Below, in pieces: positions 15,996 to 22,756 of a stretch of DNA of 22,756 nt; the stretch's first letter is position 1, and every line of letters begins with the position of its first letter. Source of the DNA: Chloroflexota bacterium (GTDB lineage: Bacteria; Chloroflexota; Anaerolineae; Ardenticatenales; Ardenticatenaceae); the NCBI GenBank assembly GCA_003520455.1, contig DOUV01000785.1, forward strand, positions 1-22,756, read 5' to 3'. The notes below the pieces were generated by a model, which saw only the letters and a list, made by a program, of their open reading frames with translations, did not search any database and was not told where the DNA came from. The translations under genes were made by a program, and so were the position numbers.

Positions 15996-16958
15996 GTGTC
16001 TTTGGATATGGAACGCTTACTACTAACGCGTTTTGCCTGGCTTTCAATTGCAGCTGCGATTGTAACCATTGGGTTGAAGGTGACTGCGTATCTTATTACT
16101 GGTTCTGTTGGTTTGTTGTCTGATGCGCTTGAGTCGCTTGTTAACCTTGTTGCTGCTATTCTGGCTCTGGTGATGCTGACTGTTGCTGCTCGGCCGCCGG
16201 ATGAGGAGCATGTGTATGGTCATGGCAAAGCTGAGTATTTCTCGAGTGGTATCGAGGGGGCGTTGATTCTTCTTGCCGCTGCGAGTATTGTTGTGGCTGC
16301 TTGGGAGCGTCTGGTTTATCCTCGGGTGATTGAACAGGCTGGACTGGGGCTTGTGGTCTCGGTCGTGGCGTCGGCTGTTAATTTTGGTGTCGCTCGTGTT
16401 CTTGTGTGGGCTGCGCGCCGCTATAACTCGATTACGCTGGAGGCTAATGCGCAGCATCTTATGACTGATGTCTGGACCTCGGCTGGTGTGGTTGTTGGTG
16501 TGGGTGCTGTGGCATTGACGGGTCTGGGGCGTCTTGATCCTCTGATTGCGTTTGTTGTTGCTGCGAATATTGTCTGGTCTGGTGTTAAGCTGACCCGGCG
16601 GTCGGCGTTAGGATTGTTGGATACTGCTATCTCTGAGGAAGATCGGGCTATTGTTCGGGTGATCCTTGATCGTTATGAACGGGAGGGTGTGCGGTATCAT
16701 GCGTTGCGGACGCGAGAAGCGGGGGCGCGGCGTTTCGTCTCGGTGCATGTCTTGGTTCCTGGGACCTGGACGATCTTGTATGGGCACTATCTGCTTGAGC
16801 GTCTTGAGCGTGATCTGCGGGAGGCTTTGCCGAATACAACGTTCTTTACTCATCTGGAGCCGCTTGAGGATCCTGCTTCGTGGGAGGATACTCAGCTTGA
16901 CCGTGTTGAGCCGGTAGAGCTGGGCTCTGGTCTGAGGGGGGGGGATGGTCTGAGTTGA
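15996..16958 (+). CDS. Cation diffusion facilitator (CDF) metal transporter
   Basis: The 320-residue protein has the CDF plan: six membrane helices in the first 210 residues and a soluble C-terminal metal-sensing domain. Helix 2 carries [14 protein letters not shown], with D43, S47 and N50 in the transport-site positions, and helix 5 has [14 protein letters not shown] with the H-x3-D pair. The loop [12 protein letters not shown] is also typical. Such proteins export divalent metals (Zn, Fe, Mn, Co or Ni) by proton exchange; the DxxxSxxN form does not fix the metal, and Ni or Mn/Fe cannot be excluded. GTG at 15996 is supported by GAGG seven bases upstream; ATG at 16008 is the alternative. That ribosome binding site lies inside the final codons of the transposase remnant. 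Confidence 0.92.
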   Translation: MSLDMERLLLTRFAWLSIAAAIVTIGLKVTAYLITGSVGLLSDALESLVNLVAAILALVMLTVAARPPDEEHVYGHGKAEYFSSGIEGALILLAAASIVVAAWERLVYPRVIEQAGLGLVVSVVASAVNFGVARVLVWAARRYNSITLEANAQHLMTDVWTSAGVVVGVGAVALTGLGRLDPLIAFVVAANIVWSGVKLTRRSALGLLDTAISEEDRAIVRVILDRYEREGVRYHALRTREAGARRFVSVHVLVPGTWTILYGHYLLERLERDLREALPNTTFFTHLEPLEDPASWEDTQLDRVEPVELGSGLRGGDGLS

Positions 16959-17030
16959 TGCTTTGCTTTGTGGGTGTGTTGTGGGTTGTTGTTGGTTTTG
17001 GAGTGGGTGGTTTGGTTTGGTTTGGTTTGT
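16936..17030 (+). repeat. GT-rich tract with G9 run and GGTTT repeats
   Basis: After a run of nine G at 16936-16944 (inside the last codons of the CDF gene), about 85 bases are almost entirely G and T on the plus strand, ending with four tandem GGTTT units (17009-17028). It fills the gap between two convergent genes. No hairpin terminator was seen there. The G-rich strand could form quadruplex-like structure; this is not shown by sequence alone. Confidence 0.6.
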
Positions 17031-17068
17031 AGAACATTGACTATGCGAAGACACATCAGGGCAGTTTT

Positions 17069-18274
17069 TTAGTCGGCCGGAACTGCTTCCGACGAAATAA
17101 CAGTCGCCGCTGTCAAGGTTTTCGTTGTCGGGAGCATCGCACTGCACAGAGCTGCGCCAATCACAAGCGCCGGCAGCATCCCCAGCGCTCCCTGCAAGCC
17201 GATCTGATCTGCCAGAAAGCCAGTGGCGTAGGTTCCGAGTGCTCCTGCTGTAAACATGAAACCCAGAACTAACCCTGAAGCCAGTGCCATGCGGTGAGGC
17301 ATCATGCTCTGGGCGAGCAATACGAGGATGCTGTGCGGGGCACCAATCAAGAAGCCGGCGCCCGCTGCGGTGAGAAGGAGGAGCGGTGATCGGGGATCTA
17401 CGGTCAAGAGAGCCCAAAGAGGTACCGGCGCGAGCGCCAATGAGAGAAACACAACCACTCGCCGCCGCCAGTGGTCGGCCAACCAGCCGGCCGCAACACC
17501 ACCGACCGCCGCCCCCATCATGAAGGCGGTCAACGAGAGCCCGAACTCTTGAGGAGCAAAGCCAAGATCGCCGAGTAGCTTTGGAAAGAAGGTTGTTATC
17601 GCTGATATCGGCCAGCTCCGTAGTGCGAGCAATAGCAAGAACGCTACAATTGCCAGGATCGGCCAGTGGGCCGCCCTTGACGGTGTGGTGGCCTGCTGCT
17701 GCTTACTGGGTGGTGCGTAGTGTTGTGTCGGCATGAAGATTGAAAGCAGCAACGCCGCAGGAATCATCAGCGCCGCGAGGGTCAGGAGCGTGCTCTTGAG
17801 GCCAAGCTGGGCGATCATCACCCCGGCAAGTCCTGGGCCAATCGCCAGGCCAGCCTGTCCAAAGAGAAAAAAGACACTCGTCCCGCTTGCCACGGCCGGT
17901 TCAGCCGCGTAGCGAGCGTTCATCGCCGCCTGGGGATGAAAGGCTGCTGATCCTAGACCGGCAAATAGCAGGAGGATGAGCCCGCTCCAGCCTGGGAGTA
18001 GCCCGGCGACTGCAAAGAAGGTCGCCATCCAGAAGATACCGCCGACGGCAAAGAGGCGGCTGCCCCACCGATCGGCTGCGTAGCCAAAGAGTGGCTGGGT
18101 GAGCGATCCTACGATTGCGTAGATCGTCGCGGCCAGACCAAGTTGGGCGTTGCTGAGTCCCATCTGCAGAGCCAGGGCTGCCATAATGATGGGGAAGGCG
18201 CTATTCAGGATATCGACAAAGAAATGGCCGGACACGATTGAGATGAAGAGCGAATTATGAAGTACTCGAATCAT
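17069..18274 (-). CDS. MFS transporter, fosmidomycin-resistance (Fsr)-like
   Basis: The 401-residue protein has twelve hydrophobic segments and MFS landmarks: the loop 2-3 motif LFGYAADRWGSRLFAVGG and the matching second-half motif GWLADHWRRRVVVF. The N-terminal SGHFFVDILNSAFPIIMAAL and FFLFGQAGLAIGPGLAGVMI resemble the fosmidomycin resistance branch of the family, though the substrate is uncertain. It acts as a cytoplasmic-membrane exporter. The ATG at 18274 has only a weak ribosome binding site and overlaps the GNAT gene by 20 bases, so the two are likely co-expressed. An acetyltransferase plus efflux pump pairing hints at small-molecule detoxification; this is inference. Confidence 0.88.
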   Translation of the reverse strand: MIRVLHNSLFISIVSGHFFVDILNSAFPIIMAALALQMGLSNAQLGLAATIYAIVGSLTQPLFGYAADRWGSRLFAVGGIFWMATFFAVAGLLPGWSGLILLLFAGLGSAAFHPQAAMNARYAAEPAVASGTSVFFLFGQAGLAIGPGLAGVMIAQLGLKSTLLTLAALMIPAALLLSIFMPTQHYAPPSKQQQATTPSRAAHWPILAIVAFLLLLALRSWPISAITTFFPKLLGDLGFAPQEFGLSLTAFMMGAAVGGVAAGWLADHWRRRVVVFLSLALAPVPLWALLTVDPRSPLLLLTAAGAGFLIGAPHSILVLLAQSMMPHRMALASGLVLGFMFTAGALGTYATGFLADQIGLQGALGMLPALVIGAALCSAMLPTTKTLTAATVISSEAVPAD

Positions 18275-18743
18275 GTTGGTCTCTTGCTACACGTGTTTGT
18301 CCCCGGTAGATCATGATGCTTCTCTGTGTCCATGACAGGTGTGAGAGGAGCACCATTGGTCCAAACTTTAGCTTGAGGGGCCACGGGAGCTGGTGCCAAC
18401 TCACTCGTTTGAAGCCGAACCGTTCGTAGAAGGGCATGTGCCCCGCCCTGCATTCCAGGTAGACCGGTGCGTCAGTGCTCGCCAGGAGATGTTCGACGAG
18501 TGCCGTGGCCAGACCCCCGCGACGCCACTCTGGTTTCACCACCAGGCTTCCAAGCTTGCGGACGCCTGGGAAGTGCCGGAGCTGGCCACAAGCGATAACC
18601 TCGGCCTCATCGGCGATTACCCAAAACTGTCGCCAGTGGAGTTGTGTCGGGTCGAGGTGCGCATTTCGGACGAGGGTCCGAATGGCGCTGGTGTCGGTGC
18701 TCCTTGTAGGACGAAGGACAAGCTGAGGTGGAAGACCAGGTAT
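18255..18743 (-). CDS. GNAT-family N-acetyltransferase with apparent ATA start
   Basis: The frame encodes about 162 residues with a full GNAT fold: QLVLRPTRSTDTSAIRTLVR (strand and helix 1), QFWVIADEAEVIACGQLRHF (strands), LGSLVVKPEWRRGGLATALV (acetyl-CoA-binding motif A), then PVYLECRAGHMPFYERFGF (motif B). An upstream in-frame TGA ends the open frame only two codons before the ATA at 18743, and no ATG, GTG or TTG occurs before a GTG at 18542, which would delete almost half of the fold including strands 1-3. ATA behind GAGGGG is thus the best start, or the start codon is mutated. The stop overlaps the MFS start. Substrate unknown. Confidence 0.72.
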   Translation of the reverse strand: MPGLPPQLVLRPTRSTDTSAIRTLVRNAHLDPTQLHWRQFWVIADEAEVIACGQLRHFPGVRKLGSLVVKPEWRRGGLATALVEHLLASTDAPVYLECRAGHMPFYERFGFKRVSWHQLPWPLKLKFGPMVLLSHLSWTQRSIMIYRGQTRVARDQHDSSTS

Positions 18744-18760
18744 GGCCCCTCACAGACAGG

Positions 18761-18791
18761 GCGGTAGTCAGCATTTGTTGCTGACTACCGC
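18761..18791 (-). promoter_or_regulatory. 13-bp hairpin in the GNAT-MFS mRNA leader
   Basis: GCGGTAGTCAGCA and its exact complement flank a 5-base loop. On the minus strand it lies just inside the predicted transcription start and 17 bases before the ATA start of the GNAT gene. No T-run follows on that strand, so it is more likely a 5'-end stabilising or attenuating leader hairpin than a terminator; a plus-strand terminator (TTCTCTTGT follows) is possible but there is no plus-strand gene to stop. Confidence 0.6.
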
Positions 18792-18804
18792 TTCTCTTGT
18801 GCAG

Positions 18805-18833
18805 ACTATGCTAAAAGTGGGGGCACTTGTCAA
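18805..18833 (-). promoter_or_regulatory. Sigma70-like promoter for the GNAT-MFS operon
   Basis: On the minus strand a perfect -35 TTGACA (18833-18828) is separated by exactly 17 bases from CATAGT (18810-18805), four of six matches to TATAAT. The predicted start at about 18798 would put the 13-bp hairpin at the very 5' end of the mRNA. Confidence 0.65.
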
Positions 18834-18940
18834 GCGTTATTGTTTGGTGGCTGCGAGGTGGGTTGCGTTGTTGTATTCAATTTGACTATACGCAACGAAC
18901 TGACGCCTTTGAGAGACATTTTCCCAGATACAACAAATAC

Positions 18941-18969
18941 AAACCGCCTGCGGTACCTGCAGGCGGTTT
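18941..18969 (-). terminator. Hairpin terminator after hflX
   Basis: AAACCGCCTGC and its exact complement (11 bp) flank a 7-base loop, 14 bases beyond the hflX stop. On the minus strand the stem ends in TTT and is followed by TG-rich sequence (GTATTTGTTGT) rather than a clean T-run, so it fits an intrinsic terminator moderately well and may work in both directions. Confidence 0.7.
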
Positions 18970-18983
18970 ACCGGTAACCAGGC

Positions 18984-20312
18984 TCAGCGTCGTTCCCCGT
19001 TCACCTCGTAGGGCGTAAGACGTCCAGCGAGTGGCTTGGGCACCCGCGCCTTCACGTGGGTTCCTCTGGCGCCATGCTCCTCAGCCTCAATCAGGCCCTC
19101 CTGGTGAATGGCGTTCAGCATCTCACCGCTGTCGTAGGGAATCTCCACCTCAACCGGTACGAGTTGCCGCATGAGCACCTCTTCGATCCGGCTGAGCAGC
19201 CTCGACATCCCCTCACCCGTCAGTGCACTCACCGGGACCACGTCCGGCAGTCGCGCCGCTTCGGCGTGGATTGCGCTGGCATCTGGCGCTTGATCGATCT
19301 TGTTCCACGCCAGAACCATGGGCTTATCGGCCACACCCAACTCCTCCAGGATCCCCTCGACTGCCTCCATCTGTGCCTCGGCCATCGTGTGAGTTATGTC
19401 GACGACGTGGAGTAACATATCGGCCTCAGCGATCTCTTCGAGCGTAGCTCGAAAGGCTGCGACGAGGTCCGTAGGGAGTTTCTGGATGAAACCGACCGTA
19501 TCAGTGAACAGCACCTCGAGCCCGTCCGGCAGCGCCACCCGGCGGACCGTCGGATCCAGAGTCGCGAAGAGCTTGTTCTCCGCCAGGACATTCGCATCGG
19601 CGATGCAATTGAGCAGCGAGCTCTTGCCGGCGTTGGTGTAACCCACGATCGCGACGATCGGGACACCGGTACGGTCGCGCTGACGCCGGAGATTGCGACG
19701 GTGCCGGCGAACCTCCTCCAGCTCGCGCTTGAGCTGGGCAATCTTACGCCCGATCTCGCGGCGGTCCACCTCTAGCTGCGTCTCGCCGGGGCCACGGAGA
19801 CCGACGCCGCCGGCCCCACCGCGCGCGGCACCACCACCAGCCTGACGGGCCAGGTGGGTCCACATGCGCGTCAGGCGGGGCAGCCGATACTCATACTGAG
19901 CCAGCTCTACCTGCAGTTGACCCTCGTGTGTGCGCGCGTGCTGAGCAAATATGTCGAGAATCAGGGCGGTGCGGTCCAGCACCTTGATGTTCTCACCGAA
20001 CGAGCGCTCCAGATTGCGCTGTTGAGCCGGCGAGAGTTCATCGTCAAAAACGACCGTCTCCGCACCGGTGGCCACCAATGCCTGCTTGATCTCCTCAACC
20101 TTCCCCGAACCGATGTAGGTGGCCGGATGAGGGTTTACCAGTCGCTGATAGGTCTGGCCCACCGGCATCAGTCCCGCAGTCTTCGCCAACTGCACCAGCT
20201 CGGCCAGCGAGTCCTCGCACGTCCAGAGCCTATCCTCGCGCTTCGACTCAACGCCCACGAGATACGTAAATCCAGGCTGAGATGGAATAGAGTATGTATT
20301 GACCAGAGTCAT
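18984..20312 (-). CDS. hflX: GTPase HflX (ribosome-associated)
   Basis: The 442-residue protein has the HflX N-terminal domain (HPATYIGSGKVEEIKQAL, ETVVFDDELSPAQQRNLE), the glycine-rich helical linker with GVGLRGPGETQLEVDRREI, and a G domain. The G-domain motifs are G1 GYTNAGKSSLLN, G3 DTVGFIQKLP, G4 NKID and G5 SALTGEG, followed by a short C-terminal domain. HflX binds and splits stalled or hibernating 70S ribosomes, for example after heat stress. The first good ATG (20312) directly abuts CAGGAGG with no spacer, which is unusual; CTG at 20306 would have normal spacing, and an upstream frame extension exists without support. An extended -10 promoter lies about 75 bases upstream, so it is probably monocistronic, ending at the hairpin. 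Confidence 0.95.
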   Translation of the reverse strand: MTLVNTYSIPSQPGFTYLVGVESKREDRLWTCEDSLAELVQLAKTAGLMPVGQTYQRLVNPHPATYIGSGKVEEIKQALVATGAETVVFDDELSPAQQRNLERSFGENIKVLDRTALILDIFAQHARTHEGQLQVELAQYEYRLPRLTRMWTHLARQAGGGAARGGAGGVGLRGPGETQLEVDRREIGRKIAQLKRELEEVRRHRRNLRRQRDRTGVPIVAIVGYTNAGKSSLLNCIADANVLAENKLFATLDPTVRRVALPDGLEVLFTDTVGFIQKLPTDLVAAFRATLEEIAEADMLLHVVDITHTMAEAQMEAVEGILEELGVADKPMVLAWNKIDQAPDASAIHAEAARLPDVVPVSALTGEGMSRLLSRIEEVLMRQLVPVEVEIPYDSGEMLNAIHQEGLIEAEEHGARGTHVKARVPKPLAGRLTPYEVNGERR

Positions 20313-20383
20313 CCTCCTGAGTGTACATCCAAATGTTGCCCGTAGTCCTGAACCCGACGACAAGGTCCGGACCGGTGATCAAC

Positions 20384-20392
20384 AGTATACCA
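20384..20392 (-). promoter_or_regulatory. Extended -10 promoter element upstream of hflX
   Basis: TGGTATACT on the minus strand combines the TGn extension with a -10 hexamer matching TATAAT at five of six positions. It lies 72 bases upstream of the hflX ATG. No convincing -35 element was found, as is common for extended -10 promoters. Confidence 0.5.
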
Positions 20393-20470
20393 CAAATCGA
20401 GTCCGGCTGCTCATGGGAAGAGCAGCGCGCAACCAGGAGAGGCCGAGGGTGGGCTCAAACCCGCTCGCAA

Positions 20471-20506
20471 AACGGGAGGCGCGCCGGACGTGGCGCGCCT
20501 CCCGTT
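20471..20506 (-). terminator. GC-rich 15-bp hairpin
   Basis: AACGGGAGGCGCGCC and its perfect complement flank a 6-base loop. It lies 134 bases beyond the stop of the small Cys-protein gene and about 80 bases before the hflX promoter. Its position suits a terminator insulating hflX, but no T-run follows on either strand. The remaining bases of the 20313-20639 gap show nothing else I can support. Confidence 0.5.
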
Positions 20507-20639
20507 CCCTTGCCCCGCCTCGTGTTTCCCAATGGGGCAAGCGCGACCAACCCACAACGAGCAGCGCCTTCTTCCTCCGTCAACAGAATACGGCACGACG
20601 AGCGCCAGCGATCCAATCAGGAGCCGCTCAGCGCGACTC

Positions 20640-20948
20640 TCACGCGTCCCGAAGGATACCGGCTCGCTTCAGCCGCTCTGTCCCCTCGTTCTTCCGAAAC
20701 TCGGGCAGAAAGTGGACGTACTCAGTCCAGCCATTGTAGGCAACCTCTTCGCGCATCTCGGGCGGGATGACGAGCGTTTCGTCATGGTTTTCCGAGTGCA
20801 TGAAGACGGTCATCGTTTCAGAGCCATCGTCCTCGTAATTCATGATGCAGGCTCGATTCGGGACACCGGACACCACCAGGTCGCCGAAGCACGACTCGCA
20901 GGCGGCCAGATTTGACTCGCATTTGTTCCGATCGATCCAAACCTTCAT
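20640..20948 (-). CDS. Small four-cysteine protein of unknown function
   Basis: The protein has 102 residues, is acidic, and shows no signal peptide or membrane segment. Cysteines occur at residues 10, 18, 21 and about 35 (DRNKCESNLAACESCFGDLV, then NRACIMNYED), a C-x7-C-x2-C spacing with a distant fourth. The N terminus MKVWIDRNKC recalls the opening of small bacterial ferredoxins, but the cluster motif is not the standard one, so it may be a degenerate ferredoxin or a structural zinc/iron site. The start is well supported by GGGAGG six bases upstream of the ATG. The gene stands alone between hflX and the divergent ATPase gene. I do not recognise the family. Confidence 0.7.
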   Translation of the reverse strand: MKVWIDRNKCESNLAACESCFGDLVVSGVPNRACIMNYEDDGSETMTVFMHSENHDETLVIPPEMREEVAYNGWTEYVHFLPEFRKNEGTERLKRAGILRDA

Positions 20949-21479
20949 GGGAACCTCCCGGCCAGGAAGTGATCCTGGCAGCAAAGGCCTGTGCCTATCC
21001 TCCGTCAACGCGCTCGCAATCACACGTGCAGGACGCAAACCTTGTCCTTGGCTTTGACGAAACGACATTGGGTGTATCTATAAGGATACCAGAGACAGGC
21101 CAGAATGATAGTGACACTCTACCCCCCGGGGGTATGACGCGTATCAGGGGAGTGTCAGTACCCATCCCCTCGATCCAGCGACCCTCGCCGGTTACCGGCG
21201 GCAGGTTGAAAGTTGAAGGTTCGGCGATTCCCGGCCATGCTTTTGTACCGTTCAATTTTCAGCCTGGAATCTATCAGCGCACCAGGCCGGCAGACCTTCT
21301 GGATTTATTACAATCGTGCAATAGAATGACCGAAGGGGGATTGCCAATCCGGGCAAAACTCGTTAGCATCGAGGCTGTCGCCCAGAACGGTACCCGGGTG
21401 GCGGGTGCTATGCTGCCCACACCGGCGCGGCTTCCGGCCGCGTTGACTCAATAGTCGAGCCTGTTGTTCCGAGGGAGCC
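20949..21479. other. Divergent intergenic region with nested inverted repeats
   Basis: The interval separates the small Cys protein (minus) from the STAND ATPase (plus). It holds an inverted repeat with arms TGACACTC (21112-21119) and GAGTGTCA (21150-21157), with C-rich and G-rich runs inside that extend the pairing potential, and a smaller GTATC/GATAC repeat at 21074-21089. A long plus-strand frame crosses the region but overlaps the Cys-protein gene and gives a low-credibility peptide. No confident promoter hexamers were placed. Confidence 0.45.
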
Positions 21480-22756
21480 ATGAGACAGCCCCCGACGCTG
21501 TCGGACCTACTGGCCACGTCGCACAGCGAGACCTTCGTCGGCCGCGAGCGAGAGCTCGCCTGGTTCAACTACGAACTCGAGCGCGCCACCCCCCAGAGGG
21601 CGCTTTGGTGGCTGCACGGACCACCGGGCGTGGGGAAGAGTGCACTCCTGCATCGTTGGCTACTCCAGGCCCGGAGCCTTGGGTATGCCACCGCGGTGTA
21701 CGAGGGCGAGAATCCCGACCCGCTCGCCGCGATGGTGAACCTGGCCACGCAGCTTGCCGCGCAAGGAGAGCCGCTCGAACTCTTCGAGCAGAACCGCCAG
21801 GTCTACACCAGCCTCTGGGCCGCCATCCGCACCGACCCCGAGGCGCCTCGCGGGCTCCTGGCCCGCCGCCCACCACCGGCGGCTGGTTCCTTGACCCGAG
21901 GGCTGGCCGAGATGGATAGCCTCACTCCCCGCGACCTCGCCACGCATCTCCGGCGTCACCACCAGTGGGCGCCCGACCAGATCGCCCTCGCCCTGGAAGG
22001 AACTCGCCTTTTGACCGAGAGTTTTGTCGCCGGGCTGCGCGAGGTCTCCCTGCATGAGGGTCTGGTCATTGCCTTCGACGAGTGGGAGCGCACCGGCCCC
22101 TGGCTCGAGCGCTGGTTGCTGAGCCTCCTGACCACGAGCGCCGGGCGACTCCCCGCAACCATTATCTGGATCGTCGTGAGCCCGGAGCCGCAACCGGACG
22201 GTTGGGCGCCGCTCGCCGCTGCCACCGCCGTGGTCACGCTCACCGCCTTGACCCTCGCGCAGATCGGCCAACTCGCCCCTCATCCTTCGGAACAGGGCAC
22301 AACAGCGAAGGACCAGACTGCGAGCGAGGAGATTATCACGAAGCCCCCGGCCTCCGGCAGCCCCTGCCCAACCCCTCCCCTGCCCCTCTGGATCGAGCCT
22401 CTGGTCGGGATCGGGCCGGACGAGTGCGGGACTGCGCGGCTTCTGGACAGTCTGACCGATCGTCGCGAGCCCGCGGTGCTGCTCGCCGCGGCAATCCCCC
22501 AGCGCCTCAACCCGACCACACTGAAGAGCGTGTTGGGAAGCGACGAGGCACCGCACGCTGACGAGTGGCTGAACCACCTCAGCCACGCGCCCTACAGTCA
22601 AACCGGCGGCGACGTGCGCCTGCGACCGGCGGTTCGCACCGCGCTCCTGCATTACCTCCGGCGTGAGAATCCACTGGATGAAGCCGAGGGACATCTGGCC
22701 CTGGCTGCCGCCGCCCTGCCGGCGGCGACGCGCCTGTACCACCGCTTAATGGCCCG
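21480..22756 (+). CDS. STAND/AAA-type ATPase, N-terminal part (cut by window edge)
   Basis: The frame is open from the ATG at 21480, preceded by GAGGGAG, to the right edge: 425 codons. The N terminus SETFVGRERELAWFNYELER is the typical entry to a signal-transduction NTPase module. Walker A follows as HGPPGVGKSALLHRW (about residues 43-57), and Walker B as GLVIAFDEWERT. The domains after the NTPase module, usually TPR, WD40 or a transcription-activation helix-turn-helix, lie mainly outside the window, so the output function (regulator, defence or signalling) cannot be told. It is separated from its neighbours and faces away from the Cys-protein gene. Confidence 0.8.
   Translation, partial: MRQPPTLSDLLATSHSETFVGRERELAWFNYELERATPQRALWWLHGPPGVGKSALLHRWLLQARSLGYATAVYEGENPDPLAAMVNLATQLAAQGEPLELFEQNRQVYTSLWAAIRTDPEAPRGLLARRPPPAAGSLTRGLAEMDSLTPRDLATHLRRHHQWAPDQIALALEGTRLLTESFVAGLREVSLHEGLVIAFDEWERTGPWLERWLLSLLTTSAGRLPATIIWIVVSPEPQPDGWAPLAAATAVVTLTALTLAQIGQLAPHPSEQGTTAKDQTASEEIITKPPASGSPCPTPPLPLWIEPLVGIGPDECGTARLLDSLTDRREPAVLLAAAIPQRLNPTTLKSVLGSDEAPHADEWLNHLSHAPYSQTGGDVRLRPAVRTALLHYLRRENPLDEAEGHLALAAAALPAATRLYHRLMA

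Noticed and set aside
17009..17030. GGTTT tandem units as a CRISPR or microsatellite-type array
   Set aside because: Only four 5-base units with no spacers; part of a general GT-rich tract rather than an array.
18761..18791. Hairpin as an intrinsic terminator of the GNAT-MFS direction
   Set aside because: It lies between the predicted promoter and the gene and has no T-run on the minus strand, so a leader hairpin fits better.
20912..21454. 180-residue plus-strand ORF
   Set aside because: It overlaps the start of the well-supported small Cys-protein gene on the other strand and crosses an inverted-repeat region; the peptide is proline/serine-rich without any family pattern and lacks a good ribosome binding site.
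21660..22742. 360-residue minus-strand ORF opposite the STAND ATPase
   Set aside because: The plus strand encodes Walker A and B motifs with a good start; the antisense frame is a GC-rich shadow full of Gly, Arg and Gln.

Overview
The window reads as part of a high-GC bacterial chromosome. The protein families and layout fit a member of the Chloroflexota (a Thermomicrobia-like or related thermophilic lineage), but no rRNA or other taxonomic marker is present, so this is an inference. The centrepiece is a long minus-strand operon, read from about 9.46 kb down to base 1, for a cytoplasmic, actinobacterial-type (group 1h, Hhy) [NiFe] hydrogenase, the class used to scavenge trace H2.

Operon order, 5' to 3' on the minus strand: small subunit (hhyS); five tiny one-helix membrane proteins that look like paralogues of one another; large subunit (hhyL); a divergent maturation-protease-like protein without the usual metal ligands; a winged-helix protein with a Cys-rich tail; a NifU-like/Rieske-like protein missing one Rieske histidine; a canonical hydrogenase maturation protease; a muconolactone-isomerase-like protein; one or two tiny ORFs; an XRE-type regulator with a CxCxxCxC tail; a CooC-type nickel ATPase; and the start of a SAM methyltransferase that runs off the left edge. 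Most junctions are short gaps or ATGA overlaps. No hypABCDEF genes are present. The insertion of five duplicated membrane-helix proteins between the two catalytic subunits is the most unusual feature.

From 9.46 to 10.57 kb lies about 1.1 kb of apparently non-coding DNA with an operator-like inverted repeat near hhyS. From 10.57 to 15.04 kb (plus strand) a tightly coupled ABC ATPase, FtsX/MacB-type permease and anchored AttH/CrtC-like lipocalin protein form an AttEFGH-like export module. It is followed by a decayed IS4-type transposase (four in-frame stops, no frameshift), a cation diffusion facilitator whose ribosome binding site lies in the last codons of that remnant, and a GT-rich tract with a run of nine G.

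From 17.07 to 20.95 kb the minus strand carries an MFS transporter coupled to a GNAT acetyltransferase. The GNAT reading frame has no ATG, GTG or TTG at its expected N terminus; its best start is ATA, behind a good sigma70-like promoter and a 13-bp 5' hairpin. Next come hflX with its terminator and extended -10 promoter, and a small four-Cys protein of unknown function. At the right edge a plus-strand STAND/AAA-type ATPase begins and runs out of the window.
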